DNA of 64,000 bases. Origin: Chondrus crispus (taxonomy: Eukaryota > Rhodophyta > Florideophyceae > Gigartinales > Gigartinaceae). Where the stretch lies: positions 1-64,000 of the forward strand of contig NW_005178495.1 in the NCBI RefSeq assembly GCF_000350225.1. Reading direction: 5' to 3'. Positions 34,062-45,770 of this stretch are shown here, one piece after another. Below the pieces are notes generated by a model. That model saw only the letters and a list, made by a program, of their open reading frames with translations. It was not told where the DNA came from and did no database searches. The translations under genes and the position numbers were made by a program. Each line of letters begins with the position of its first letter. Position 1 is the first letter of the stretch.

Positions 34062-34434
34062 TCATACACTGTTTACCGAGTGTCGTACATCGGCGCTCCG
34101 CGAAATCACGAAGGGGTATTTGTTGAATCCAAAGAAGATGGGTCTGGGCAGCTGTTTCATGTGATCGGCACGATACAGCAAGGAATGAAGTACGTTTCGA
34201 AGTCGATGAAACAGCCAGAAAAGTCTGTGAGTTTTGTCAGCAAGGAAAGAGCTGGAGTTATCCTGAAAGCGAATTATGGGCAAAGTCGACGCCATTCTGA
34301 AAAACATTGCACCCCCGAAGAAGCAGTTTGCCGGTCCCAAACGTATCAATCCAAATGATCCATTGCGACGCTGTCAAGAATGGACAACGGAGGCACTCCA
34401 AGCGCTGGAAAGCTCCGGCGTGTTGAAGCAGTAG
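34062..34434 (+). pseudogene. Small protein with C-terminal RCQEWT motif, frame interrupted
   Basis: The first frame reads MSYTVYRVSYIGAPRNHEG through GQLFHVIGTIQQGM, a beta-rich start seen in small fungal hypothetical proteins that resemble CHAP/NlpC-type domains. The second frame holds AILKNIAPPKKQFAGPKR and then RRCQEWTTEALQALESSG, ending at 34,434. The frames differ by one base near 34,270. Together they would make about 124 residues, close to that family's size, with a conserved Cys and the RCQEWT end. It is a recent pseudogene or has a sequencing error. Family likeness is from memory; function unknown. Confidence 0.5.
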
Positions 34435-34616
34435 AACTCTGGCGACCGGGAGCGGATCGCAATAAGTTTCCCGGACAGTGTCGGCTCCTACGACATTGCC
34501 GATGTCCACGGTGAAAGCGTCATGCCAGATACATGGCCAGCACAAGGTCCGGTGGTCAGAGAAACGGGTGTCATGTCTTCGCCTTTCCATCATGCAGTAT
34601 CAGAACAAACGTTTCT

Positions 34617-35519
34617 TCATGCCCAAAGATCTGTCAGTACCTTCTCCGTCCAAGACCATTCGACATGAAATGGTTGCATCATCTCGTCGATATAGTTGTT
34701 CCAGCCGTCGTCCCATGCACCCCCAATAAAAAGGCTCCTCGCATATTCCCAGTAGCATGGATACCAGCCTGCGCGTTTCCAACCCAAAAAATGTATATGA
34801 ATATCAAGTCCCTTAGCATTGACTGCATCACAATTGGATGTGTTCCAGGGTCTTTGAATCACAACCTTGCTCCTCTGAAAATTCCCATGAGTGTACGTAG
34901 GAGGATGCTTGCAGAAAACGTTACTGAAAGCGCGTCTATAAAAATTAATCTTGTGGATCGATATCTGCGCACGCAACAGCGTCCTAAGGATTGCTTCGTT
35001 GAGCGCAGACTCGGTAGCGAATGGTCCTGCCAGTGACGCAGATTCACTATCCGTCCCGAAGATGTCATCCGACAGAGGTCTAGTCCCAAGACTGCAAAAT
35101 CCTCCAGGAGAAGGCAACTTCCGCAATTCCTCAAAACCTCTCTTGATCTTGGACGCAACCGCGTGCTTCTCGCGCTGACACAACAAGCTCCACTCATGGT
35201 CAAGGCTTCTACCCTGGATTCGCTCCATCACAATATAGTTCTCGCCACTTTCGGTCTCGCGGAACATCGCATACACCTGTGGCACCGGTACGGTCGTCGC
35301 CTGGCGCACGAACAGCATATTCTGTCCTTCCATCAAGTCGACGCCTGTCCCATACTTGACGATGAAATGGATCCCGACTCCAACAACGCGGTGCGTAGAC
35401 CAATCACTGAGAACATCTGCTGATGACCTGATCGCGGAACGTGTTGGCAAAGGTTCGGGGAGCACGGCACCCTGCGCAAAGTACGGCAGTTCATCTAGAG
35501 TCATGTTCGAGGCAGGCAT
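34617..35519 (-). CDS. APH-family homologue lacking catalytic residues (pseudokinase-like)
   Basis: A 300-residue intact frame, about 60-70% identical to the APH gene at 31,175 in its first two thirds (MTLDELPYF, FIVKYG, VMERIQG, LRKLPSPGGFCSLG). The catalytic loop reads THGNFQRSKV, so the catalytic Asp is Asn, and the metal-binding DWE reads LGWKRAGWYP, so that Asp is lost too. An open frame with both catalytic residues gone suggests either a pseudokinase or early decay. It lies in inverted orientation to the active-looking copy, 2.6 kb away, so the pair could come from an inverted duplication. Confidence 0.75.
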   Translation of the reverse strand: MPASNMTLDELPYFAQGAVLPEPLPTRSAIRSSADVLSDWSTHRVVGVGIHFIVKYGTGVDLMEGQNMLFVRQATTVPVPQVYAMFRETESGENYIVMERIQGRSLDHEWSLLCQREKHAVASKIKRGFEELRKLPSPGGFCSLGTRPLSDDIFGTDSESASLAGPFATESALNEAILRTLLRAQISIHKINFYRRAFSNVFCKHPPTYTHGNFQRSKVVIQRPWNTSNCDAVNAKGLDIHIHFLGWKRAGWYPCYWEYARSLFIGGAWDDGWNNYIDEMMQPFHVEWSWTEKVLTDLWA

Positions 35520-36119
35520 TTCGGGCTTCCAGCGACAGACCTAAAAAAGCAAAAAAGGGCATGTGTGAGAATCAGTAGAACTGTAGTTTCATCTCCAGAA
35601 AGTACCTCGAGGACTATTCGCGCTTAGGGACGCTCCAAAGCGGGAAGCATCCCACTGTCACGCGTTAGCAATTCGGAGGATTGAATGCTGCAAGGCGTGG
35701 AGACGAGAAAGTCAAGATCGGTCCGTCGACGCAAAATAGCGCATTCCGTGTAGAGAAAGGAGTCTCCTTTGAAGATAGGGGATGTGGCGCGTCTCCACGC
35801 CGCAGATAGAATGCAATCTCAGCTTGTAAAATATTTAAATTTATTTTTTGAATAGCGCATGTGGCGGTGAGTGATTTGCCGCACCGCCAACAGCATGAAG
35901 GGTACACCCAATCACTGTATTTAACAGGGACTGTTGGGGTAGCACACAATTGGTGTATTACGCCTGGCGGAATTCCGCAACTATTTTGGAAAGGTACTGT
36001 AAAGAAAGAAGTATGATATATTACAGAATATATTACAGAATTCTGCAACGTTTTGGTTCATAGATTGATTTACGCTGCCACTCCAATACTGTAACCTGGG
36101 AGTATTACAATTGGGTTAA
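35520..36119. other. No recognisable gene
   Basis: AT-leaning spacer with TTACAGAATATATTACAG-like short repeats at 36,015-36,045. No genes seen. Confidence 0.5.
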
Positions 36120-36268
36120 AGTGCAAATTAGGGGGCGACACCCGGCCAAAGTGAAATCTACGTGGGGCCATTTCAATGTACTGGGGGTTTTATAGGGCGA
36201 CACTACTAGAAAGTGGTCTGCTAGTAGGGTGACTTTGGTCCATGGTATCCTCTGCATAGGGTGACAAT

Positions 36269-36634
36269 TGTGAAAAAAACTGCCAGATGGCGGTGACGTA
36301 CACATTTCGTTTAATGCACGTAGAGCAATATTACGGCTTAAAATGTGGGCAGAATTAAATTAGACATCACCAGTCCGAACACAGTGCACATCCTCTTCCA
36401 GAAAGTCTACTGATAATGCAGTCCTCTGCGATTATGAGCAGAGGATTGCACGTACGAGAGTCAAAGGGGGTCGGGATGGGCAAGATAAAGTAGTATAAAT
36501 ACCCAGAGGCGAAGGGTAGAACAGCTACCCGGACACGCACAAGCACAAGAAGAACCCACAGTAAAAAAAACCCGACCTCTCAACTCGCCCGGTCCTGCCG
36601 GTTAACTTTGCTGTTTTTTCTCTATTTTGCGACA
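36269..36634 (+). repeat. 5' LTR of the Copia element
   Basis: TG...CA ended 366-bp repeat with a TATAAATA box near 36,494, matching 42,768-43,133. The TATA-like AGTATAAATACCC suits a Pol II start inside the LTR. Confidence 0.9.
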
Positions 36635-36896
36635 GTCTAGACTACTAGCATAATTAGTTTCTCAGAAAAAAAACTCAACTCAGCAGCTCAAGATCTACAC
36701 AAAACTGGAAATTTGGTTCTCGAGAGTGGTGTCATTGCCTCCATTTTGATATTAACGCAACACGTTTTGTCAAAAAAGGAGTCAAGCCCATATTCTTCAA
36801 TAGAAGAGAACTCTCACCGGAAAATACAAGAGTAAGTTCTTTATTTTCCGCTATCACTGAAATAGAAATACGGTTAACTAACTGCGTTCTATTCTA

Positions 36897-37546
36897 GTGG
36901 TACTAAAACTAAGACGCTATAGAAGATTCGGGCAACCGCACGTCCTCGCCGACGAACCAGAAGACCCAACGACACTCGACGCGCGCCCTCAACCCGGCAC
37001 GCCTGAGGTAGTATGGACAAGCGACGAGGAGGACTCCACCACCGTGTTGGACCTCGTCGAGACCGAAGCGACCCCCGCGGACCTACCCAGGCCGGAGGAT
37101 AAGATTTTTGGAGAAGGTGCAGAAATTTCGACGCGACGTGCAGCAACCGAGGAACACGTGGAAAGCGCCTTGCGTGTTTTAATAGAATTAAGACACGCAC
37201 TGCAGTGATCAAGAACCCTCTCCCGGTGCTGCCAGAAGGCGTCAACAGAGTTCTACATCGCGTGGCTATAACCCGCGTCGCCAAGAAAAAGTCACCTCCG
37301 CGTAAATTTAATTGCACCCTCTGTAACGTCACCCTGACGGGTAGTTTTCAGCTACAGCAACACAAGGGTGGTAAGCACCACCGTGCACGCGAAAATCGCC
37401 TGGAGAGGGAAAACAACTACTACACTTCCAGCCCCTGCAAGCGCTCTTTTCCCTCCGATCACGATTTACAGGCGCACACCATCGGCGCGAAACATCTCCA
37501 TCAGGTCACATTTTTACGGGAGCGCGAATTGACGCGCAAATACTAA
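36897..37546 (+). other. Zinc-finger coding in the Copia leader
   Basis: Between the 5' LTR and gag lie an acidic segment and a basic segment with two C2H2-like fingers: FNCTLCNVTLTGSFQLQQH followed by a KHH pair, then SFPSDHDLQAHTIGAKHLHQ. They resemble the U1/matrin type that binds double-stranded RNA. Copia elements normally have no coding here, so this is an accessory part of the fossil element or captured host sequence. Confidence 0.6.
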
Positions 37547-40500
37547 AAATTTGTTTTGGAGATTTTGTGGTGAAAAAAAATCAAATTCTTCCACAATTTT
37601 TCTTCTACTTTTTTTAGTCATTTTCAAAATACCAATTTCAATTGTTCGCACACCACATCAATTGTGACCCGACACGTATTACAGATTTGGCACTAGCTAT
37701 ACGGCAACGCGTATGAGATTCTGCTCACGCTGTAATAGTTAGACACCTGTACACATACTCAACTTGAATTTGTGTGAATCACAAAAAAGAAGGTTGAATT
37801 TTTTAAGTATAACGCTCGGGTGGCAGAAACGTTTTCTAAAGCCGAAGTAACTCACGAAAATACTGGTTTGAGACTTCAACTCATCAAACGAGATGCAAAA
37901 CGTAATTGATGAAGCAGGTATAAAGACCATCACCAAGGACCTCGAATCGTATACACCTCCATCTACAATTCACCATGACACCATATCAGTTATTACGCTA
38001 CACATTACTCGCGAAAGATCTGATAATAATTTAGACACCGAATTGGTAGGAAAATTACGTGAAGACCTCCCTGTTGAAACTCTGTACTTCTTCGAAATAC
38101 TGAAGGGCACCACGTTCGTTTTCAGAATCATCCGTGACTTCTTACGGGCAGAAGGTGTACAGTATAACAGACATCCCGCAACTGACCGCATCTCGTGGGG
38201 ATTGGTGAAAATGTTATATTCAGACACGGACGACATTGATTTTGCCTACGAAAGACTTGTTCAGCACAAAAAGAGTAGCCGAGCATGTAGGCCTACTAAC
38301 AAGGAAATTGAACGTCAAGCCGGTCCCACAGTACAAGGTTATACTCCTGGAAGACGTGACTCCGAGGCAAGAGTCGCACACAACATGGCCTTGCGATTCA
38401 AGAATCAAGACAAATTCACCGGAAAACTAGGTGAGGACCTCACGGAGCACATCAACAACTACATTGATGCTGCCCAGGACTACAACCTTGACCAAACCAA
38501 CAAACTTGCTTTCTTCCACAACATATTCGATGGAGAAGCAAAGAGATTCTATTGAGAGAAAGTGAGGGACAGGTGTGGTAATTTTGGTGATGCATGCCAA
38601 GTTCTGCAAGGTGAGTACAACAACATCACTAGACAGAACAGAATCAGGAAGTATCTCCAGAGCCTGAGAATTCAATCTTTGATACATTCCAAGAAGCTCA
38701 GTACGGCAGAAGCTTTGGAAGAGTTACGTGAGATCATTACACGATTTGCCCCTCAAGGACCACGGACTCACCGTTCCGAAGAAGACAAGGTGGAATACCT
38801 TTACAAGGCTGTAGTTGGAGCCCCGTGGGCCAAGTCAGCGCTAGCGAACTCTCAGTCCACATCCAATCCTTGGGACTTCCAACAATTGTATACGGCACTA
38901 GACGCCGCCTGGCTTCAAGACCAGGAAGAACAAGAAGGTAGAAAGAAAGATATGAGCGTCGGTCAATCTGTTCTACATAAAGAGATGAAATCTACATCCA
39001 AGTATACTCCTGATCTCTACTACGAAGGTCAGAAATATTACGGACGGCCGAAGAAACCAGGATCAAGCTCATCTGCTCCATTTAGGCCCCCTCAAGATAG
39101 CACGAAAGCCGGTCAAAATGGGTTGAACCGTTACGGCAACCCTAGGCTATGCAACAATTTTCGGGATCCTAATCACTTTATCAGGGACTGTCCCCAGCCT
39201 CGCAACGTGATGCGAAATATCTCATCGCAAGTCAGAAGATATCCGAAGAAAAGCCATCAAATCCTGTTTGAACTCTGTCAACAAGTGGAGGACGCGTTGT
39301 TCTCTACAGACGAAGAAAACCCTTCTGCTGCCCTTACAGGGGAAACCCTCAAGCAGGAGGACTCCGCCTCATCTGAGGAAGAGACGCATGAACATGCCGG
39401 TACAGGAGGACAAACATTCCACGACACAGGTTCTGAGAATCGGGGAATAGCATCTGTTCTTGATCCGGAGGATTTTTGAGGAGAGGCAGTCTACTTTACC
39501 GTCGTAGTTTGAAGTCGAAAGAAAATAAATCACGCTACGAGACTGTCCTCAAGAAAAAACGGTCCCGGTACAAAATCTCGTGTAGGTCAATGGCAGCCCA
39601 TGACATACGAAGAAATCGCCGTCTCAGAAAATTGTCCAAACATCGTAAGACTCACTCCATATTAAACTCCAACCGAGGTAGTTCACACGTAAGAAACGAC
39701 TCCGAGAACCGGAGACGAAAATGGCAAGGCGCTTGTATTGACACTGGAGCCCAACGTACTGTTATTGGACTTAGTCAGGCCAAGGCATATTGCAGATTTG
39801 TCGGGTGTAAGTTCAAACCAAAAAGGAACTTTAACCAGTACAGATTCGGAGTTGACGTGCAGAAGTCGATAGGATCCATCTCAATTCGGCTACCACTTCT
39901 CAAAGATGGATTTGTGCCAATGGATGTTGACGTTGTAAAAGCAAATGTCCCTTTCCTCTTAGGATTAGATTGGCTCGACAAACTACACCTATACCTGGAT
40001 ACGACAAGAAATGCACTGATCAGCTCCCCCGGAAACGTTTCTATACCGGTCGTGGGGAAGTTTGGACACGTGTACCTGGAATGGAAAGAGATAGACGCAG
40101 TACTATTCTCAAGAAGTGAACTGGTCAAGCTTCATAGAGGTTTTCGACATCCAACAGATGCGAAACTCTTGAATCTCATCAGAAAAGCCGACCGCACGAG
40201 GCCACGGAAGCCACCACAAGAGTCTTGAAAGAGATTTCTAAGTCATGCCATACCTGTCAACGGCTTGGATCACAACCAACAAGATTCAAAACCACGTTAC
40301 CCACACTACAAGACGTTAAGTTCGGCGAAGAAATATCAATCGATCTGATGTTCATTGAAGGAAAAGCAATACTGCATACTGTCGACACTGCAACTCGTTT
40401 CAGTTCGGCCATATTTTTGGACTCTCAGGGTCACAATTACGGACAATCAGTCGACGGAGTATGGCTCGCTTTCCTTGAAGCGTGGTGCACTCTCTATACA

Positions 40501-42767
40501 GGATTCCCTAACCGCATCAGAACTGATGCAGGCTCCGTTTTCACTTCGCCTAGATGGAAAGAAATGGCCGAAAGCGTTGCGATGGAACTTCGAATCTCAG
40601 GTGTTGAAGCTCACAACTCATTAGGCATTGGAGAAAGACTACATGCACCCCTCCGAAGAATATATCGAAAGATAACATTCGACTTCCCTCAAATTGACCA
40701 CAACATTGCATTGAAACTGTCAATCAAAGCCATGAACGACACCAACGGAGAAAACGGACTGGTTCCCTCACTCGTCGTATTCGGAATAATACCACGATTC
40801 CCTATCATTAGCTCAGGTATACCCGCTCAGAAAGAAAGGATGCTTGCACTTTCAAAGACTCAAATGGAAATGAATGCCATAGTAGCGGAGAGGCGCATTA
40901 TTGCAGCTCTTACCAGAAGCATCCCACATGCGACTGATTTTGTATTGGAAATAGGTCAAGAAGTTCTTGTATACCAAGAAAGAAGTAAAGAATGGATTGG
41001 ACCTGCTACCATCACAGGTATAAGGGACAAAATAATAGATGTCAAGAGCAACGACGGGAAATGGCATAAGACCATGAACATGCAACAAGTTAAGCCTTAT
41101 GTTCGAGAAAGCTCTCAACTGACAGACATGCTCTCACGGGACGAATTCCTGACCACGATGTTGGAGCCGTTTAAATCAGTGAACAGACCTAAGCCCTCCA
41201 TTTTTGATGTGAAACTCACTGAAGTGATCAAACCAGGTGACCCTAGATCAAACGATGAACGATTTAGAACCGCAAAGAAAAACGAACTGAAAGGTTTGAT
41301 TGAAAAGGGAACATGGAAGCTTGTTTGCAAATCAGAAGTGCCTAAAAACGCAAATATTCTCGGTGGTAGATTTGGATTAGCTATAAAGGATGAAGACACT
41401 AAAGACGAAGTCTGGAAAGCCCGTTTTGTGGTTCAAGGATACAGGGATAAGCTAAAAACGTCTCTTGTCCACGATACCGCCACACCAAGGCAACATTCCA
41501 CACGAATTTTGATCGGATTGGCAGCAATATGTGGATTCCGACTATTCTCAACAGATGTGACTCAAGCATAACTTCAAAGCACAGAAAAATTAATGAGGGA
41601 TGTATACATCAAGCCGACTGGAGAATTGAACTAAACCAGGACAAGCTTCTGAAATTACTAAAACCTTTGTACGGGCTTGCCGACAGTGGTGACTACTGGG
41701 GCCGTGCCATCAGTAATCACATTAAAGAGGACTTGAACATGACAGGAACGACAGGAGATGGAGCATTCTTCTTCAAATCCATTCGAGGAAAGCTTGATGG
41801 CATGTGCATAACCTATGTAGATGACGCCCTCCAAGCAGGTACTGAAGAATATTCAACCCTTGCACACAAGACAGAAGAAAAGTTCAAGTGTAAAGGGAGA
41901 ACGTACGATAAATTTAATTTTGTTGGAGTACAAGTCGAGAAAATGGACTCCGAATACAGAATCCATCAGACATCGTACATTCGAAAGGCAGTAAAGCTCC
42001 TTAACACAGCCACTTTCAAAGAATATCGGTCACTACGAGCAAAATGGGCTTGGATCACGTACACAAGGCCTGATATAAGTTTTAGCATTGCTCAAGCGGC
42101 CCAAGTTACTGAATCACAGTACAAAGCGGATCCGAAAATACAATTCCGATACATCAATCGAATCATCAGACGACTGCAGAAAGAACCATACTTACCATTA
42201 AGATACCCAAAACTTTGTGGAGAAGAATTACACATAAGGGTCTATTCAGATGCTTCATTTGCCAACAACTCGGACGGTTCATCTCAACATGGATTCATCA
42301 TATTTTTATGTGATAATAGCGATCGATGCCAACCACTCTATTGGTCCTCCCACAAAGCTAAGAGAGTCTCTAGATCAGTCCTTGGCAGCGAAGCGATGGC
42401 GTTTGCTGATTCCTTTGACATGGCATTCATGATCAGGCATGACATACAGAAAATGACACATAACCGAATTCCTATTACGATGTACACCGATAGTCTATCA
42501 TTATTTGACGTTATCACAAAAGCATCAACTACCGTGGAGAAGAGACTGATGATAGACCTTGAGGTAGTCAAGAAAGCATCTCAACAACATGAAATGGAGC
42601 AGATTAGATTCATCCGATCTGAGCACAACCTGGCAGACTGCTTAACCAAGTCGAGTGGCAACGGTTCCCTTATCAAGGCGTTAATACATGCAAAAATCAC
42701 GCATCCTGTGGATCAATGGATTGACAGAAACTACACTGAGGGTACGTCACGTCATAAGTAGAGGGAA

Positions 42768-43133
42768 TGTGAAAAAAACTGCCAGATGGCGGTGACGTAC
42801 ACATTCCGTTTAATGCACGTAGAGCAATATTAAGGCTTAAAATGTGGGCAGAATTAAATTAGACATCACCAGTCCGAACACAGTGCACATCCTCTTCCAG
42901 AAAGTCTACTGATAATGCAGTCCTCTGCGATTATGAGCAGAGGATTGCACGTACGAGAGTCAAAGGGGGTCGGGATGGACAAGATAAAGTAGTATAAATA
43001 CCCAGAGGCGAAGGGTAGAATAGCTACCCGGACGCGCACAGGCACAAGAAGAACCCACAGTAAAAAAGACGCGACCCCTCAACTCGCCCGGTCTTGCCGG
43101 TTAACTTTGCTGTTTTTTCTCTATTTTGCGACA
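42768..43133 (+). repeat. 3' LTR of the Copia element
   Basis: Same 366-bp sequence as the 5' LTR with about ten differences. It is followed directly by CTGTCCG and another TAGGGTGAC motif of the older repeat. Confidence 0.9.
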
Positions 43134-43366
43134 ACTGTCCGTTTTCTAGGGTGACAGAAAAACGATCGTTAACTCACCTCCGACAAACTCATATTCGGGG
43201 ATGTCACCCCATAAAACCGTATAACATCGTGGTCATTTCGGCAGAGACCTAAATGTTAGAAAAGTCGCCCTAGAAACGCATGATTGTTTCAATGTCACCC
43301 TATAAAGGCACGCCAACGCACGGTTTGGCGCTGGATAAAGCGCTCTAAAAACTGAAGCAATATAGT

Positions 43367-43885
43367 GTGGGTATAGAGGCCCTCTCGGCCGTCGCCACCC
43401 TTGCCGCCGCGGGCCTCGTGCCCGCGCCCTTGCGCGCCCCGCCGCCGGTCAACGCCCCACTGCCGCCGCCGACGCCCGCGCTGTCGCCCGCCCGCCGCGC
43501 GCGCCTCCTCCTCCGCAGCCGCCCGCCCGCGCCACCCTCGCTGCCCGCGCCGCCGCCCCCGCCCGTGGCGGCTCGTGTCGGCAACCGGCTGCGCAAGGAG
43601 CTCGACGCCGCTCGCAGCGACGCACGCGGGGAGCTGGATGTCCTCGCCGCAAGGCACGCCGCCGCCGCCGCACACCTCGACCGCGCAGCGCGCGCGCTCG
43701 TCGTTCGGTCGATGGAGCTCGACAACCGGGCGCTGGAGCTCGAGAGGCACGAGACCATCCTGGCAGACCGCGAGCGCGCAGCCGTCGAGTCCAAGGGGAA
43801 GACTGACAGAGCGGAGGAGGCCGTGCGGAGGAGGGAGCGTATGCTGCAAGCGCGCGAGGCGAGCACCCTGCCTCACTTTCGTTGA
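43367..43885 (+). CDS. GC-rich Ala/Pro-rich coiled-coil frame (hypothetical)
   Basis: A 172-residue frame in a sharply GC-rich island inside the motif array. Residues 1-75 are Pro/Ala-rich; residues 75-165 are strongly helical with heptad-like charge (LRKELDAARSDARGELDVLA, then RALELERHETILADRERAAV), as in coiled coils. The opposite strand is also open, as expected in GC-rich DNA, so coding is not certain. I recognise no family. The GC-rich patch differs from its AT-richer surroundings and may be an insertion. Confidence 0.3.
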   Translation: MGIEALSAVATLAAAGLVPAPLRAPPPVNAPLPPPTPALSPARRARLLLRSRPPAPPSLPAPPPPPVAARVGNRLRKELDAARSDARGELDVLAARHAAAAAHLDRAARALVVRSMELDNRALELERHETILADRERAAVESKGKTDRAEEAVRRRERMLQAREASTLPHFR

Positions 43886-44079
43886 CCTACGGAAAGTTCC
43901 GCAACTTGTTGAGCAGATATGATCCTCGACCATTTTTCGTATGGAAAATACTGTATGCAATTGTATGTAGATAGAGTGGGTAGAAGTTTCTGGTGTTCCG
44001 CATATTAAGTCACCCTACATTTCCAACTGAAATCACATCAATCTCAGAGAACGATCCAATGTCGCCCTATACAGTGTAT

Positions 44080-44136
44080 AACATGCCGATCTTTATCTGT
44101 GTGTATAGTATGCACACAGATAAAGATCGGCATGTT
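44080..44136. repeat. Perfect 24-bp inverted repeat (hairpin)
   Basis: The arms, 44,080-44,103 and 44,113-44,136, are exact reverse complements (starting AACATGCCGATCTTTATC) with a 9-base loop TATAGTATG. It lies between two GTCRCCCTA motifs. A transcript would fold into a precursor-like hairpin; a transposon end or fold-back origin is also possible. Confidence 0.9.
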
Positions 44137-44310
44137 TCAACATGCCGTTTTCTTAGGGCGACGTCACCCTCGGAATTGGATGAATGAGGAACGTCACCCT
44201 TCAATGCCACCTCAATTGGGGTAGTAGCCCCCAAAACACCCCCAGGGCTAGAAAGTCACCCCCCCCTCCAGGGGCATCAAATGCCGCACCTGTCACCCCA
44301 AGATTCACAA

Positions 44311-45770
44311 ATGGCCCATTACAATTTTGTCTGTATGTGTCTGTGGCGCAAGTATGGGTTTGCGCTGGGGTCCGGCAACGGGCATGTGGTGAATGAAGAC
44401 GCGCTGCAGATCGACGTGACAGGCGGCGGGGCTGAGGACCGGGTGCAAGCGCACCCTAGTAGAAAACATGGTAACTGAATGGTTGGTCAGTGGTTGACCC
44501 TTCTGGCGGCCTGGTGGTTGGTGCATGGAGGTCGTTGGTTGGTTACAATTTGCCAACCAAAGCCAACCATCACCAACCACTGGCCATTTATGGTTGTTCA
44601 GTGGTTGGGCACTGGCGGTTGAGTGGCAGGCGTCGTTGCCAATGGACGTCCACCGAACAACCGCTCGTGCTCAATGGACAACCATTGGCCCGCCGCTCGC
44701 ATGTTTTGTCCCTCCCTACCGAATGGTAATTTCTATGTACGTGGGCTTCATTGTCCATTCATGTTCGTACATTTGTTCATGTCGTACTGGACAGAGAGCG
44801 TTGTGAGATTGTGACAAGTGTCAGAATAACAACCACAAAAAACCTATGTCATTTGGCCCAGTGTATCGATTGTACTATACTGTATCTTGAATAGCATTTT
44901 GGCAAGTGTTCCCCTGGATTACAAGTTGTCCAATTAAATTGTGGCAGATGGTGTACTTTCGAGGACAGCATTCAGCAGCAATTTCCAGCCAAGTATGTAC
45001 ACCGCGTCGGGCAGCGGCAATATCGCCAGGCGTAGCGACCGTCGTCGAAGTCTGGGGCAATAAGCATTCCATTTTAATAGACAATTAAGTCGCATGTGGC
45101 GAAAGTCGTGCACTGCGGCGCAGAAAGGAGGCCGAAGTCAGCGCGCTTCCCAAACTCGCTGCGCGCTCGCGTGAGGGACATGGCAGGGCAGCGGCAAGCT
45201 GGCGTGGTTGTCGAGGTGTGGCAGGGCAGGGCGGGAGGCGTCTTGCAGGTGTGCCTGCAGGCGGGTTGGAGTCGGCGGTGTGATGGTGCCTCGGCACACG
45301 CCGGTCTGTCGCGCGGACTCGACCCTTTGGACGGGCATGTCTAACGCGCGTGCCTCCAATTATACCCGACGCTTCGTCTTTGGCTGGTGGCGGCACACTT
45401 GTGCGCGGCCGTTCGCTTTCCGCCTCCGGTCGGTCTGCCAACGAGCAGCCGTCAGGGCTTCTAGGCGCGCCACGCGTCTGCGGGTGGGTCTCGATGTCAA
45501 AACGCTGAACGAAGGAGGCGGCGCATGTGGGGGCAGAGGGCACTTGATCGAGCGCTTTGCCTGGTGGATAGTGCACTGTGGGGGCGGGCGGTTTCTGTGT
45601 GTGTTAGCATGGGCGGGAAGGAGGGGTGCGCGATGCAAGACGCAAGGGCGTACATAGTGGCGGAGTAGGTTGCGGCGCAGGCATAAGACGGACGGGCACT
45701 TGGAGTATTTGAACACGCCACGCTTGCGCTCGACGTGCCGTTTGTGGATCTTGGCTGGGCGCGGCTGTGC
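44311..45770. other. No recognisable gene; GGTTG-rich inverted segment
   Basis: From 44,478 to 44,640 the sequence is dominated by GTGGTTGG and its complement CCAACCAC, forming an imperfect inverted repeat around 44,555. From 45,090 to 45,770 it is GC-rich with open frames on several strands that look like composition effects. No family is recognised. Confidence 0.5.

Larger units (their letters stand above)
36269..43133 (+). mobile_element. Ty1/Copia LTR retrotransposon (fossil)
   Basis: Two 366-bp LTRs (TGTGAAAA...GCGACA) bound a Copia element. They differ at about ten positions, roughly 2.7%, so it is a fairly young insertion. Parts in order: 5' LTR, a leader of about 1.2 kb with zinc-finger coding, gag with a CxxC-type knuckle (about 37.9-39.5 kb), aspartic protease (DTGAQRT), integrase, reverse transcriptase (YVDD) and RNase H (EHNLADCLTK), then the 3' LTR. 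Protease-integrase-RT-RNase H order defines Copia. It is broken, with about five interruptions. No convincing 5-bp target duplication is visible. Confidence 0.9.
36120..44310. repeat. Old repeat with arrayed GTCRCCCTA motifs, host of the Copia insertion
   Basis: The 9-bp word GTC(A/G)CCCTA or its complement recurs about a dozen times: 36,133, 36,193, 36,225, 36,257, 43,147, 43,203, 43,264, 43,294, 44,009, 44,061, 44,154, 44,163, 44,193 and weaker forms to 44,291. Copies left of about 43,160 are in TAGGGTGAC sense; nearly all those to the right are in GTCACCCTA sense. Setting aside the Copia element, the array spans about 1.3 kb. A switch in orientation across a centre is what subterminal binding-site arrays of DNA transposons look like, but I find no clear outer ends. 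Confidence 0.6.

Noticed and set aside
36264-43138. 5-bp target duplication for the Copia element
   Set aside because: The flanks read ACAAT and ACTGT, which do not match well enough to call.
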